A stretch of DNA of 64,000 nucleotides from Acutalibacter sp. 1XD8-33 (lineage in GTDB: Bacteria; Bacillota; Clostridia; Oscillospirales; Acutalibacteraceae): NCBI RefSeq assembly GCF_003612555.1, contig NZ_RAZF01000003.1:62001-126000 (forward strand), given 5' to 3'. Positions 52,547-61,040 of the stretch are shown here, in pieces. Position 1 is the stretch's first letter; each line of letters starts with the position of its first letter. Both the position numbers and the translations under genes were made by a program. The notes under the pieces are model-generated. The model saw only the letters and a list, made by a program, of their open reading frames with translations, ran no database searches and was not told where the DNA came from.

Positions 52547-53047
52547 GTGAAAAAGAAAAAAGTCATCGTGTGGAGCGTTATCGCCCTGCTGGTCGTGGCG
52601 CTTGCCGCTTGGCGGGTCTGGCCCCGGAGCATCGATTCCTATTTGAAGCAGCCCAGCCAGAATACGGTCTGGGTCGGAGGTTCTCTCAACGAAATCAAAT
52701 TGGAGGACGGCCAGACCACTCATCGTCTTTATGAGATTGACGTGGAAACAGAGGAGGGAATTCGCCATGTGCTGGACATCCTGCGCCGTGGGCGGTATCA
52801 GGCCTCGCTGACAAACCTGCTCCCCTGGACCTGGGGAAAACTCGGCTCGGGCCGGGGCTACGACGGCAGGACCATCACACTCTGCGCGTCCTTCCACGCG
52901 ACAACGCCGGAGGACGCGGAAGCGAGCATATTCACTTTTGTCGGCAGCGATAGGGCTACGGTGGACGACAGGCGCATTGTCCCTATGGGAAACGAGACGT
53001 TCGAGGAGCTGGCCCAGTACATAAAGGCCAACGGGAGGGAAAAATAG
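52547..53047 (+). CDS. Membrane-anchored protein of unknown function
   Basis: A 166-aa protein with a lysine-rich N-terminus and one hydrophobic segment (about residues 6-23), then a soluble domain. No family is recognised. The start is probably the GTG at 52547 after AGAGGGGATG; an ATG at 52538 is too close to that site. A stand-alone gene with repeats on both sides. Confidence 0.65.
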   Translation: MKKKKVIVWSVIALLVVALAAWRVWPRSIDSYLKQPSQNTVWVGGSLNEIKLEDGQTTHRLYEIDVETEEGIRHVLDILRRGRYQASLTNLLPWTWGKLGSGRGYDGRTITLCASFHATTPEDAEASIFTFVGSDRATVDDRRIVPMGNETFEELAQYIKANGREK

Positions 53048-53084
53048 GGATCTTTCCGGGGAGATGGCGGGTTCCGGGACTAGG

Positions 53085-53525
53085 GGTGCTTTTTATTCAG
53101 TTGCAAAAGAGTTCATCTCGTTACACGAGATGAACTCTCCGCACCCTCTTGCAAGAGTTTTGCTTTGCAAAACTCGGATAGTTAACCGAGCGCAGCGAGT
53201 GTTAACCTATAATTCACCACCCGCAAAAATTGCGCTTCTCAGGTGTTTAAGGTCAAGGGCAAGACCGTGGAGCTCAAGAGTTCGCGAAGCGAACTCTCCC
53301 ACGCCTCGCCGCCTTTAAGAAAGGCAAGACTTCGTTTCACGAAGTCTACGAAACATTTTAATCTGGCTGGCTGAGTGCCCAAAAGCCAACAAGGGTAAAA
53401 GTTTTGTCCACTTTTTCAAAAGTGGTGGGGTTCTTAGGGGGCGACAATCGCCAGTGGCGATTTCCCGTCGCCGACCGAGCCGGAAGGCGAGACCCAACGC
53501 CCCTAAGCCGCCGGAGACCACACAG
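53085..53525. repeat. Composite repeat, partly inverted copy of 40.5-40.7 kb
   Basis: From about 53085 to 53260 it is the reverse complement of about 40545-40700 with small changes, including the perfect GAGTTTTGC/GCAAAACTC hairpin at 53155-53175. A second part (53395-53520) has AAAAGTTTTGTCCAC, ATCGCCAGTGGCGAT and the GCCGCCGGAGACCA end. Confidence 0.87.
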
Positions 53526-53550
53526 TCTTACATTAAAAGGAGGTTATCGT

Positions 53551-55296
53551 ATGAAAAAAGCTCTATCCGTCCTGATGGTCCTCTGTCTCTTGCTGGGGAT
53601 CGTTCCCCTGTCCGCCAGCGCGGCGGAGAGCCCCTTCACCGTAGAGGAAGGCGTGCTCATCGCCTACACCGGCTCCGGGGAAAACGTCACCGTGCCCGAG
53701 GGCGTCACTGCCATTGGCCCCGGCGCATTCGCGGGCTGCACCACCATCAAAACCCTCTATCTCCCCGGCGGCGTGGCGTCAATCGGGGAGAACGCACTCC
53801 AGGGCTGCGAAGCCCTCCACACCGTCACCATCCTGAACCACAGCTGCCAGATCGCGGACACCCCCGAAACCCTGGGCACCCCCGCTTTCACCACTCTGCG
53901 GGGGCAGATGGATTCCACCACCAGCGGATACGCCCAGCGCCACGGCTACAACTTCTCCGGCTTCGTGGACTACATCCCCGCCCCAGATACGGATCCCACG
54001 CCTCCCCCCACGGACCCCGACCGGTTCACCGACGTGCCCTGGAACCACTGGGCTCACCAGGACGTGGACGACGTGTGCGACCGGGGCCTGATGACCGGCA
54101 TGGGCGGTCCCTACAAGTTCAACCCTAACGGCTACACCACCCGGGCCCAGCTGGTAACTATCCTCTACCGCATGGCCGGGTCCCCCTACCCGGAAACCGT
54201 GATGCACCGCCCGGACGTGCCCGCCAACAGCTGGTTCCGCCCCCAGATCCAGTGGGCCCTCTCCAAGGATATCCTCACCGGCTACGCCGACGGCACCTTC
54301 CGGCCCAACAACCCGGTCAGCCGCCAGGATTTCGCCGTGATCCTGGCCCGCTACGCCAACTACCGGGGCATGAATATGGACGTGGCGGCCTCCGGGGATT
54401 TCGTGGACTTCCAGGAAGCCGGAAGCTACGCCCAGTCCGCCCTGAACTGGGCCACCGGCACCGGGATCCTCACCGGCACCCCCTCCGGCGGCTTCCTGTA
54501 CCTGGACCCCAAGGGAAAGGCCACCCGGGCCCAGACCGCCGTCATGCTCAACCGCTTCTGCAAGCTGGTGGACTCCACCCCGGAGCCCGCCCGGATCCCC
54601 TACACCATCGACGGCCGGGAGATCTTCTCCGTGGCCATCCCGGACAGCTGGAACGGCACCTGGGGAAACGGCTTCGTCTATGAGCTCTATGAGCTGGAAG
54701 AGGAGCCCGGCGAGCCTTCCGGCCAGCTCCCCCGCCTGTCTTTCTATGACAAAATCAACCGGGAAAACGGTATGGGCGGCCACCTTTTCTCTGTGACGCT
54801 CCTCCGGGAGAAGGAGGAGATCTACTTCCCCCAGTACCGGACCTGGGGCACTATTGTGCTCGACGGCGTGCGCTACTGGCTGATCTTCACCTACCCTTCT
54901 GACGTGCAGTTTGAAACGGAGTCTCCGGGACCCATGCATAGCTACCTGAGCAAATATGACCAGCGGCAGGGGATCTTCGACTATGGCGTCACCCTGGCGA
55001 AGGACGTGGAGCTGATTGTGCCGCCGCCCTCCCCCGCTCCAACCCCCACACCTACGCCCAAACCGACCCCGAAACCCACTCCAAAGCCCACGCCTAAGCC
55101 GACCCCAAAGCCTACGCCGAAACCCACGCCCAAGCCCACCCAGCCCCCGGTGGTGACCGGCACAGTATACTGGACCGCCAACGGGGAGAAGTACCACTCC
55201 ACACGCAACTGCGTGGCCTTGAAGCGCTCCACCCGTATCAGCAGTGGCACCGTGGCCCAAGCGGGCCGCCGTACCCCCTGTAAGCTGTGCCATTGA
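53551..55296 (+). CDS. S-layer-homology surface protein with BspA-like repeats
   Basis: A 581-aa secreted protein. Signal peptide (1-25, ending SASA), then a BspA-type leucine-rich stretch (about 28-115; VPEGVTAIGPGAFAGC), then three SLH repeats (about 150-345; FTDVPWNHWAHQDVDDV, FRPQIQWALSKDILTGYADG, YAQSALNWATGTGILTG). A domain of unknown type follows (about 350-490), then a Pro-Thr-Lys repeat linker (about 497-532). The C-terminal domain has HSTRNCVAL and PCKLCH, like the small metal-binding-like tails of secreted proteins. SLH repeats bind pyruvylated wall glycans. AAAAGGAGG precedes the ATG. Confidence 0.88.
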   Translation: MKKALSVLMVLCLLLGIVPLSASAAESPFTVEEGVLIAYTGSGENVTVPEGVTAIGPGAFAGCTTIKTLYLPGGVASIGENALQGCEALHTVTILNHSCQIADTPETLGTPAFTTLRGQMDSTTSGYAQRHGYNFSGFVDYIPAPDTDPTPPPTDPDRFTDVPWNHWAHQDVDDVCDRGLMTGMGGPYKFNPNGYTTRAQLVTILYRMAGSPYPETVMHRPDVPANSWFRPQIQWALSKDILTGYADGTFRPNNPVSRQDFAVILARYANYRGMNMDVAASGDFVDFQEAGSYAQSALNWATGTGILTGTPSGGFLYLDPKGKATRAQTAVMLNRFCKLVDSTPEPARIPYTIDGREIFSVAIPDSWNGTWGNGFVYELYELEEEPGEPSGQLPRLSFYDKINRENGMGGHLFSVTLLREKEEIYFPQYRTWGTIVLDGVRYWLIFTYPSDVQFETESPGPMHSYLSKYDQRQGIFDYGVTLAKDVELIVPPPSPAPTPTPTPKPTPKPTPKPTPKPTPKPTPKPTPKPTQPPVVTGTVYWTANGEKYHSTRNCVALKRSTRISSGTVAQAGRRTPCKLCH

Positions 55297-55352
55297 GAGG
55301 CTTTCGTTCCTGCCAAATCGTTTTGAAAGATTCAGAAAGGATGACTGAAGCC

Positions 55353-57050
55353 ATGAAAAAGAAACTGCTGTCGTTCCTGCTGGCCTTGATCCTGGTGCTG
55401 GGAATGCTTCCCCTTGCCGCCTCCGCCGGAGGGTGGTTCAGGCTCTATGTATTCAAAGAGGACGGCGTATGGTATCAGGTGCCCAACCAAGGGGGAGGGA
55501 CCAAGGTGTCCAATCAGGGCAAGGGCTGGGAGTGGGATCCCGTCACAAAAACCCTCACGCTGCATAACGCCTCGTTCAAATCCTCCTCTGGAGGCATTCA
55601 GTTCTGTGATGGCGCTACGATCCGAATGGATGAGGGCTCCGTCAATACACTGAGCGGCCGGTCTTTGGGAGATCTGGAGGCCAAGGGAGATCTCACCATC
55701 CTCGGAAAAGGCACTTTGGAGGTTATTTCCCAAGATGCGGGAACAGGGGCAATCCGCATTGGAGGCAAAGCTGTGATCCAGCAGGGCACCATAATCGCAG
55801 GAACCAGCTTCTCCTGCAATGGACTGGAACTCGCGGACGGTTCTGTCTCCTGCAACAGCTTTTCTGCCGGTTCCGTTTACAAGGACAACCCCTCCTCCAT
55901 CATTAACAGCAGCGTCTCCATAGAGGGCTGGTCCTTCACCTCCTCCGGCAAAGAGGAATATCGAGGCAGCTTCTACGCGGGGAACATGACCGTGGAAAGC
56001 AGCACCATCACCGCCCACAACCTGGGAGATTCCATCTGGATCGGGGATCTGTCCGCAGTGGATTCTTCCATTATCCTTGAGCGGCACCCCGCATGCCTGA
56101 CGCCCGAAGCTCTGGGGGAATATTTCCACTATACCCCGGGCTCGGAAAACCAGGGACCCTCCTTCTCCTTTACCAGCGGAAAGATCTGGATAGACACCCA
56201 AAATCTGCGCTTGGACCATTCTTCTCTGTCCTCCAACGTGCACGTGAAATGCGAAGGCCTGCCCAGCTTAAAGAACACTCAGGGTGGCAAAATCGCCGTT
56301 GCCAATGGTGATTTTTATGTTGTCTCCCCTGATGTGGCCGAAAATTATCTCGGCTATATGCAGGATGTGGCGACCGGCAGCCGCGAGATGGGCCCCATTG
56401 AAATCACCCCTTCTGACCCCAAGCCTATTATACCGATGGGGTCAAAGTTCCAGGATGTAAAGCCCGGACAATGGTATACCCCGGCGGTGCAGTACGCTTA
56501 CGAGAACGGCCTGATGACAGGCACCAGTGCCAAGCAGTTTGGTCTCAATTCCACCATCTCTCGGGCTCAACTTCTGACCATTCTCTACCGGCAGGAGGGT
56601 GAGATGGAAATTGCCGCTGATTCTGGCACGGACACTGCGTTTTCCGATGTGAAGGCTGGAGACTGGTTCGCCAAAGAGGTAAAATGGGCGGCGCTCTGCG
56701 GCATCGTCCACCCCTACAATAACCACCCCCTGAAGCCGAACGCTTCCCTGACCCGGGCCGAATTTGCTGAAATCATGTTTCAATACGCTTTGGTCAAAAA
56801 TGATACCTCCTGGAGAGATTTTCCCGATGAGGAGTCCATTAACAGCCAGCTCTCTTCCTTTATAGATGAAAAAGAGCTCAGGTATGGACGTCAGGCTATG
56901 GCCTGGGCTGTTTCCAAGGGAATTATCCGAGGCTCTTCCACAAAAGATGGTCAAAAGCTGAATCCCCTGGGAACCATCAAGCGTTCCGAAGCCGCTACCA
57001 TTTTCATGCGCTTCTTCCAAGGGGAATCCGTGCCTTCTTCCCTGGAATAA
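55353..57050 (+). CDS. S-layer-homology surface protein
   Basis: A 565-aa secreted protein with a signal peptide (1-25, ending ASA). The N-terminal two thirds are beta-rich and repetitive (GTLEVISQDAG, GNMTVESSTITAH), like a beta-helix. Three SLH repeats end the protein (about 365-560; FQDVKPGQWYTPAVQYAYEN, FSDVKAGDWFAKEVKWA, RQAMAWAVSKGIIRG). It lies 56 bases after the first SLH gene, likely one transcript. GAAAGGATG precedes the chosen ATG. Ligand unknown; probably cell-wall attached. Confidence 0.87.
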   Translation: MKKKLLSFLLALILVLGMLPLAASAGGWFRLYVFKEDGVWYQVPNQGGGTKVSNQGKGWEWDPVTKTLTLHNASFKSSSGGIQFCDGATIRMDEGSVNTLSGRSLGDLEAKGDLTILGKGTLEVISQDAGTGAIRIGGKAVIQQGTIIAGTSFSCNGLELADGSVSCNSFSAGSVYKDNPSSIINSSVSIEGWSFTSSGKEEYRGSFYAGNMTVESSTITAHNLGDSIWIGDLSAVDSSIILERHPACLTPEALGEYFHYTPGSENQGPSFSFTSGKIWIDTQNLRLDHSSLSSNVHVKCEGLPSLKNTQGGKIAVANGDFYVVSPDVAENYLGYMQDVATGSREMGPIEITPSDPKPIIPMGSKFQDVKPGQWYTPAVQYAYENGLMTGTSAKQFGLNSTISRAQLLTILYRQEGEMEIAADSGTDTAFSDVKAGDWFAKEVKWAALCGIVHPYNNHPLKPNASLTRAEFAEIMFQYALVKNDTSWRDFPDEESINSQLSSFIDEKELRYGRQAMAWAVSKGIIRGSSTKDGQKLNPLGTIKRSEAATIFMRFFQGESVPSSLE

Positions 57051-57152
57051 GTGAAAAATCAGCAGAGAATTTTCAAATAGAAAAACCCAGCACCCCAAGC
57101 CAGTGTTATACATGTTCAAAAAGGCAAGAGTTCAGATAAGAGGGTGATTTCA

Positions 57153-57227
57153 ATGAACATCTCAATAGCTCCAGCAATCCACCATGGGATGTTTTTCAGA
57201 TTTCCGCCGGATGGTGATGTAAAATGA
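57153..57227 (+). CDS. Possible 24-aa leader ORF coupled to the lipoprotein
   Basis: Starts MNISIAPAIHHGMF and ends GDVK. GAGGGTGA lies before its ATG, and its stop overlaps the lipoprotein start (ATGA). The lipoprotein itself has only a weak site, so this short frame may drive its translation. No homolog is known to me. Confidence 0.35.
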   Translation: MNISIAPAIHHGMFFRFPPDGDVK

Positions 57228-57838
57228 ATGCTTTCCTAAAGCGGGTCCTTCCCTGGCTTCTCTGCGTTCCGTTGCTGGCCTCCTGCAAGGCCTCGGAGAA
57301 GCCCGCCGCTGTGCCGGTGGATTTACTGGAGGCGTACTCCCTCTCTCGGCCGGAGGCTCTGGCCCTGCTCCGCCTGGCGGATTCGGATTTTCAAAGCTCC
57401 AGCGGGGTTGATCTTTATGAAACAGAGGCGGTCTGGTGCGGAAAGAAGCTGCCCACAACCCTGGCTTTCCAGGAGGATGTCCCCCGGCTATTCCAGGCGG
57501 ACGCAGAGCGGAAGGCTTCTTCAAAAACCCCGGAGGAGCTCACCGGCTTTCTTTCCCTTTTTGAGGCGCAGTTTACGCGGCCAAAGAGCATCGCGGTGGT
57601 GGATGAAACAGGAAGCGGAAAATCCCTGGAATACTCCAGCGAACAGGCCATGAGGGAGATCCAGGCCTTTTGCGAGGCAGCCGGCCCCCGCGAGGCGCGC
57701 TTTACCTTTTCCCTTTCCAGCGAGGGGGATGACTGCGTCTTGGCGGAATTTGTCTGTCGGAAAACCGGCGAAACCCCTGAAAAAATTCTTATCAGCTATT
57801 CCATTCAAAACTTGCCGCCCCCCTTGAACACACCCTAA
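57224..57838 (+). CDS. Lipoprotein of unknown function
   Basis: A 204-aa protein with a lipobox LLAS-Cys at about residue 21, so a membrane lipoprotein. The mature part is acidic with no recognised domain. Start ATG overlaps the short upstream frame by ATGA; its own site is GGTGATG. Followed by a bidirectional terminator. Confidence 0.75.
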   Translation: MNAFLKRVLPWLLCVPLLASCKASEKPAAVPVDLLEAYSLSRPEALALLRLADSDFQSSSGVDLYETEAVWCGKKLPTTLAFQEDVPRLFQADAERKASSKTPEELTGFLSLFEAQFTRPKSIAVVDETGSGKSLEYSSEQAMREIQAFCEAAGPREARFTFSLSSEGDDCVLAEFVCRKTGETPEKILISYSIQNLPPPLNTP

Positions 57839-57880
57839 AAAAGCGCCCCCAAGCCAACCGCCTGGAGGCGTTTTTGTTTT
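57838..57880. terminator. Bidirectional terminator between lipoprotein and citrate synthase
   Basis: AAAAAGCGCC pairs with GGCGTTTTT with one mismatch; an inner CGCC/GGCG hairpin is also present. T runs occur on both strands. Confidence 0.7.
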
Positions 57881-57975
57881 GTGTGGAGAATCTGGCTAAG
57901 CCAGGCGCTTTATAGGAAACAGCTGTGCCTATACCGCCCGGTTCAGAAGAAGCAACAAGCCTCTTTTCAGCCGCG

Positions 57976-59334
57976 TCAGCTGCATCCGCCCTCCGGAAAC
58001 GCCCTGTGCTCCTGCACCGCTTTGTAAGAGGGGCGAATGATCTTGCCCCCACCTACCAGCTCCTCAATGCGGTGGGCGCTCCAGCCCGCAATGCGGGAAA
58101 TGGCGAATATGGGCGTATACAGCTCCATGGGCAGGTCCAGCATACTGTAAATGAAGCCGCTGTAGAAGTCGACGTTGGCGGAGACGCCCTTGTAGATCTT
58201 CCTGTCCTTGGTGATGGCCTCCACAGCCAGACGGGCCACCTTCTGGTATAGCCTGTATTCCTCTGTGCGGCCCTTCTCTTGGGAGAGCCCTTCCACAAAG
58301 CTGGCCATGGTCTTGGCACGGGGATCAGAGATGGAATATACCGCGTGTCCCATGCCGTAGATCAGGCCAGAACGGTCAAAGGCCTCTTTGTGGAGCAATT
58401 TATAGAGGTAGGCAATAATCTCCTCCTCGTCCTCCCAATCCTGAATATGGGCCTTGATGTCCTCAAACATCTGCACCACTTTGATGTTGGCTCCGCCATG
58501 CTTGGGCCCTTTCAGAGAACCCAGGGCCGCGGCAATGGCGGAATAGGTGTCCGTGCCGGAGGAGGTGACCACATGAGTAGTGAAGGTGGAGTTGTTGCCG
58601 CCGCCGTGGTCCGCGTGGAGGATCAGGGCAATGTCCAGCACTTTGGCCTCCAGGGCGGTATACTGACAGTCTGGGCGGAGAATCCGCAGGATGTTCTCGG
58701 CGGTGGAGAGGCCAGGGTCCGGCTGGTGGATGAACAGGCTCTGGCCGTCGTGGTAGTGGCGGTAGGCCTGATAGCCGTACACCGAAAGCAGGGGAAACAG
58801 AGCGATCAGCTGCATACACTGACGCAATACGTTTGGAATAGAAATATCTTCTGCCGCTTCATCATAAGAATAGAGCGTGAGCACGCTGCGGGCCAAGGTA
58901 TTCATCATATCCCCGCTGGGGGCTTTCATAATAATGTCCCGGACAAAGCTGGTGGGCAGGGTGCGATAGAAAGAGAGCAGCTGGCAGAACTCCTGAAGCT
59001 GGCCCGCGTCAGGCATCTGGCCAAACAGCAGGAGATAGGCGGTGCGTTCGTAACCAAAGTTTTCGCCTTTTGGCTGGCGGCGGATAAGCTCCTCCACATC
59101 ATAGCCCCGATAGTAGAGTTTGCCCTCGCAGGGGACGCTTTTGCCATCTACAGTTTTGGTGGAGACAATTTCAGATATGTTGGTGAGGCCGGTAAGCACG
59201 CCTTTGCCGTTCAGATCTCGCAGGCCCCGCTTCACATCGTATTCCGTGTAAAGCGCGGGGTCGATCCGGCTGTTTTCTACGCAAGCCTGCGCCAATTTTT
59301 CTACTTCCGGCCGGATTTCCGAGTAAATCGACAT
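57976..59334 (-). CDS. gltA: Citrate synthase
   Basis: A 452-aa citrate/2-methylcitrate synthase that condenses oxaloacetate with acetyl-CoA. Catalytic residues are in HADHGGGNNST, GPKHGGAN, GMGHAVYS and ANVDFYSG. It is about 80 residues longer than the 370-residue bacterial type because of its N-terminal region, as in other Clostridia. AAAGGAG precedes the ATG. Single gene. It probably supports glutamate synthesis rather than a full TCA cycle (inference). Confidence 0.93.
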   Translation of the reverse strand: MSIYSEIRPEVEKLAQACVENSRIDPALYTEYDVKRGLRDLNGKGVLTGLTNISEIVSTKTVDGKSVPCEGKLYYRGYDVEELIRRQPKGENFGYERTAYLLLFGQMPDAGQLQEFCQLLSFYRTLPTSFVRDIIMKAPSGDMMNTLARSVLTLYSYDEAAEDISIPNVLRQCMQLIALFPLLSVYGYQAYRHYHDGQSLFIHQPDPGLSTAENILRILRPDCQYTALEAKVLDIALILHADHGGGNNSTFTTHVVTSSGTDTYSAIAAALGSLKGPKHGGANIKVVQMFEDIKAHIQDWEDEEEIIAYLYKLLHKEAFDRSGLIYGMGHAVYSISDPRAKTMASFVEGLSQEKGRTEEYRLYQKVARLAVEAITKDRKIYKGVSANVDFYSGFIYSMLDLPMELYTPIFAISRIAGWSAHRIEELVGGGKIIRPSYKAVQEHRAFPEGGCS

Positions 59335-59484
59335 GAGGAAAATCTCCTTTCATTTCTTTATTTTATTACAGCACAAAAAAATATTTAGTTTTTATTATAC
59401 TAAAAATTCAGCGTTTCCGCAAGGGGAAAAATGTAAACAATTTTCGAAGCCCCCTGGCAGCGCAAGAAAGGAATGGTGCGGTTG

Positions 59485-60582
59485 ATGGAGAAACTCTGCC
59501 GTTTAGGAAAAAACCTGGTCGTGCTGGCCTGCGCGGCGGTATGCATCTGGTGCGTTGCCGAAAATTTCCAAAGCTGGGCAAAGGAGCAAGGAGGCAAAGC
59601 ACTGCTTTTTGCCGCGGGAATGGGCATTCAGGAAACGCCGGTCCCCGCGGCAGGTATGGCCTCGGATTCTCCGGTGACAACGGCGGAACCGCAAAAGCCT
59701 CAGACCGTCCAGCCCATGGAGCTGAACCTGCCCGATGACGGCATCGTCCCCTTTCACAGCGATCTGTTTCCCGGGCAGAACGCCACACCGGACCCTGACC
59801 GAGCCAACGGGCCGGTGGAAGAAATCCAGATGGATGGGGGAACCCAGATTGGCAATTTCTATGTGCGGGATTCCACCGAGTCGGGAACAGATCTGGCGGC
59901 GGAGCTGTTGGAGCAGCCGGATGTGGACATCAAAGCCGACGGCAGCGTGGAGGTACTGATCTACCATACCCATACCTCCGAGGCATATTCGGCCAGCAGC
60001 CCAGGCTTTTACTATACGGATATGGAGACCAGGACGCAAAACCAAGACATGAGCGTAGTCGCCGCAGGAGAAGAGCTGTGTAAGGCCCTGCAGGCCCGGG
60101 GGATCGGCGCGGTCCACGACAAGACGGTAAATGACGGAGTCTATAACGGGTCCTATGCCCGGTCATGGGAGGTAATCCAGAAAAACCTCCAGGAGCATCC
60201 GGGAATCCAGGTGACCATTGACCTGCACCGGGACTCTATGACCACGGAGTCCGGTGTGAAATACAAGCCCACGGCAGAGGTTGGCGGCCGAAAGGCGGCC
60301 CAGGCCATGCTGCTGGCCGGGTGCGACGCCGACGGCAGCTGGGGGGACTTTCCAGACTGGCGGCTGAACCTGCGGCTGATGCTGCGGGTCCAGCAGAAGG
60401 CCCAGGAGCTCTATCCGGGGCTGATGCGGCCCATGAATTTTTCCAACAGCAAGTACAACATGAACGCCACCCACGGTTCCATGCTCATTGAGGTGGGAAC
60501 AGAGGTGAACACAGCGGCAGAGGCCCGGTACACCGGACAGCTGCTGGGAGAAATTCTGGCGGAGGCTCTGACCACAATATAA
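59485..60582 (+). CDS. spoIIP: Stage II sporulation protein P
   Basis: A 365-aa SpoIIP, a peptidoglycan amidase/endopeptidase needed for engulfment. An N-terminal membrane anchor (about 10-25) is followed by a linker and the catalytic domain, with zinc motifs HTHTSE (near residue 168) and DLHRDS (near 246) and the late EVGTEVNT. AAAGGA touches an ATG at 59473, so that start is unlikely; TTG 59482 and ATG 59485 have workable spacing. A three-hairpin element starts at its stop codon. Confidence 0.92.
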   Translation: MEKLCRLGKNLVVLACAAVCIWCVAENFQSWAKEQGGKALLFAAGMGIQETPVPAAGMASDSPVTTAEPQKPQTVQPMELNLPDDGIVPFHSDLFPGQNATPDPDRANGPVEEIQMDGGTQIGNFYVRDSTESGTDLAAELLEQPDVDIKADGSVEVLIYHTHTSEAYSASSPGFYYTDMETRTQNQDMSVVAAGEELCKALQARGIGAVHDKTVNDGVYNGSYARSWEVIQKNLQEHPGIQVTIDLHRDSMTTESGVKYKPTAEVGGRKAAQAMLLAGCDADGSWGDFPDWRLNLRLMLRVQQKAQELYPGLMRPMNFSNSKYNMNATHGSMLIEVGTEVNTAAEARYTGQLLGEILAEALTTI

Positions 60583-60688
60583 TAGTTAACGCAGTTCAAA
60601 AGATGTAGAATACCTCTTTTGAACCCAGCGGCGTAGCCGCCTAGCTTGAAAATCGGTATTTACCGATTTTCAAGTGCGTTTTACTATA
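60582..60688. repeat. Three-hairpin element at the spoIIP stop codon
   Basis: ATAGTTAAC begins on the last base of the spoIIP TAA. Hairpins TTCAAAAGA../..TCTTTTGAA, GGCGTAGCC and CTTGAAAATCGGTA/TACCGATTTTCAAG follow; the right end is TTTTACTAT. Confidence 0.88.
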
Positions 60689-60691
60689 TGA

Positions 60692-60738
60692 CTGCGAAAA
60701 AGCAGCCGCGCCCGAGGAGGGGTGCAACTGCTTTTTTA
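60692..60738 (+). terminator. Terminator after spoIIP
   Basis: AAAAAGCAG (60697-60705) pairs with CTGCTTTTT (60728-60736), with an inner GCGCCC/GGGGTGC stem. The T run ends at 60737. Confidence 0.85.
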
Positions 60739-61040
60739 TGTGAGCGCATTTTACTATAGTATACTTTTCAAAGATCAACAATCCTCCATCGGTGCTCTAT
60801 CGTTTCAGCGAAATTGCAGAAGAGGCGAAAGTTGAATCTTCTTGTCTATCATTCCAATCCCTTCGATTTTCACTTGTGCTAATTCAACAATTGTCAGAGC
60901 GTTTTGAATTGATTTTTTCCCAAAACCCTTGACATATTTAAAGTTGGGTGCTAGTATAATAGTATCCACAAAAGGAGGGAGGAATCTTTTCTTAATTAAA
61001 CCGTAGTTTTTTTAATCCGAAAACAAGAAGGAGATTTTTT
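60739..61040. other. AT-rich control region of the C10-like protease
   Basis: About 300 bases without a gene, visibly AT-rich. A promoter is likely at TTGACA (near 60929) with TAGTAT 17 bases on, or TATAAT 20 bases on. A strong orphan ribosome site (AAAAGGAGGGAGG, near 60970) has no start codon at proper distance. Confidence 0.5.
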
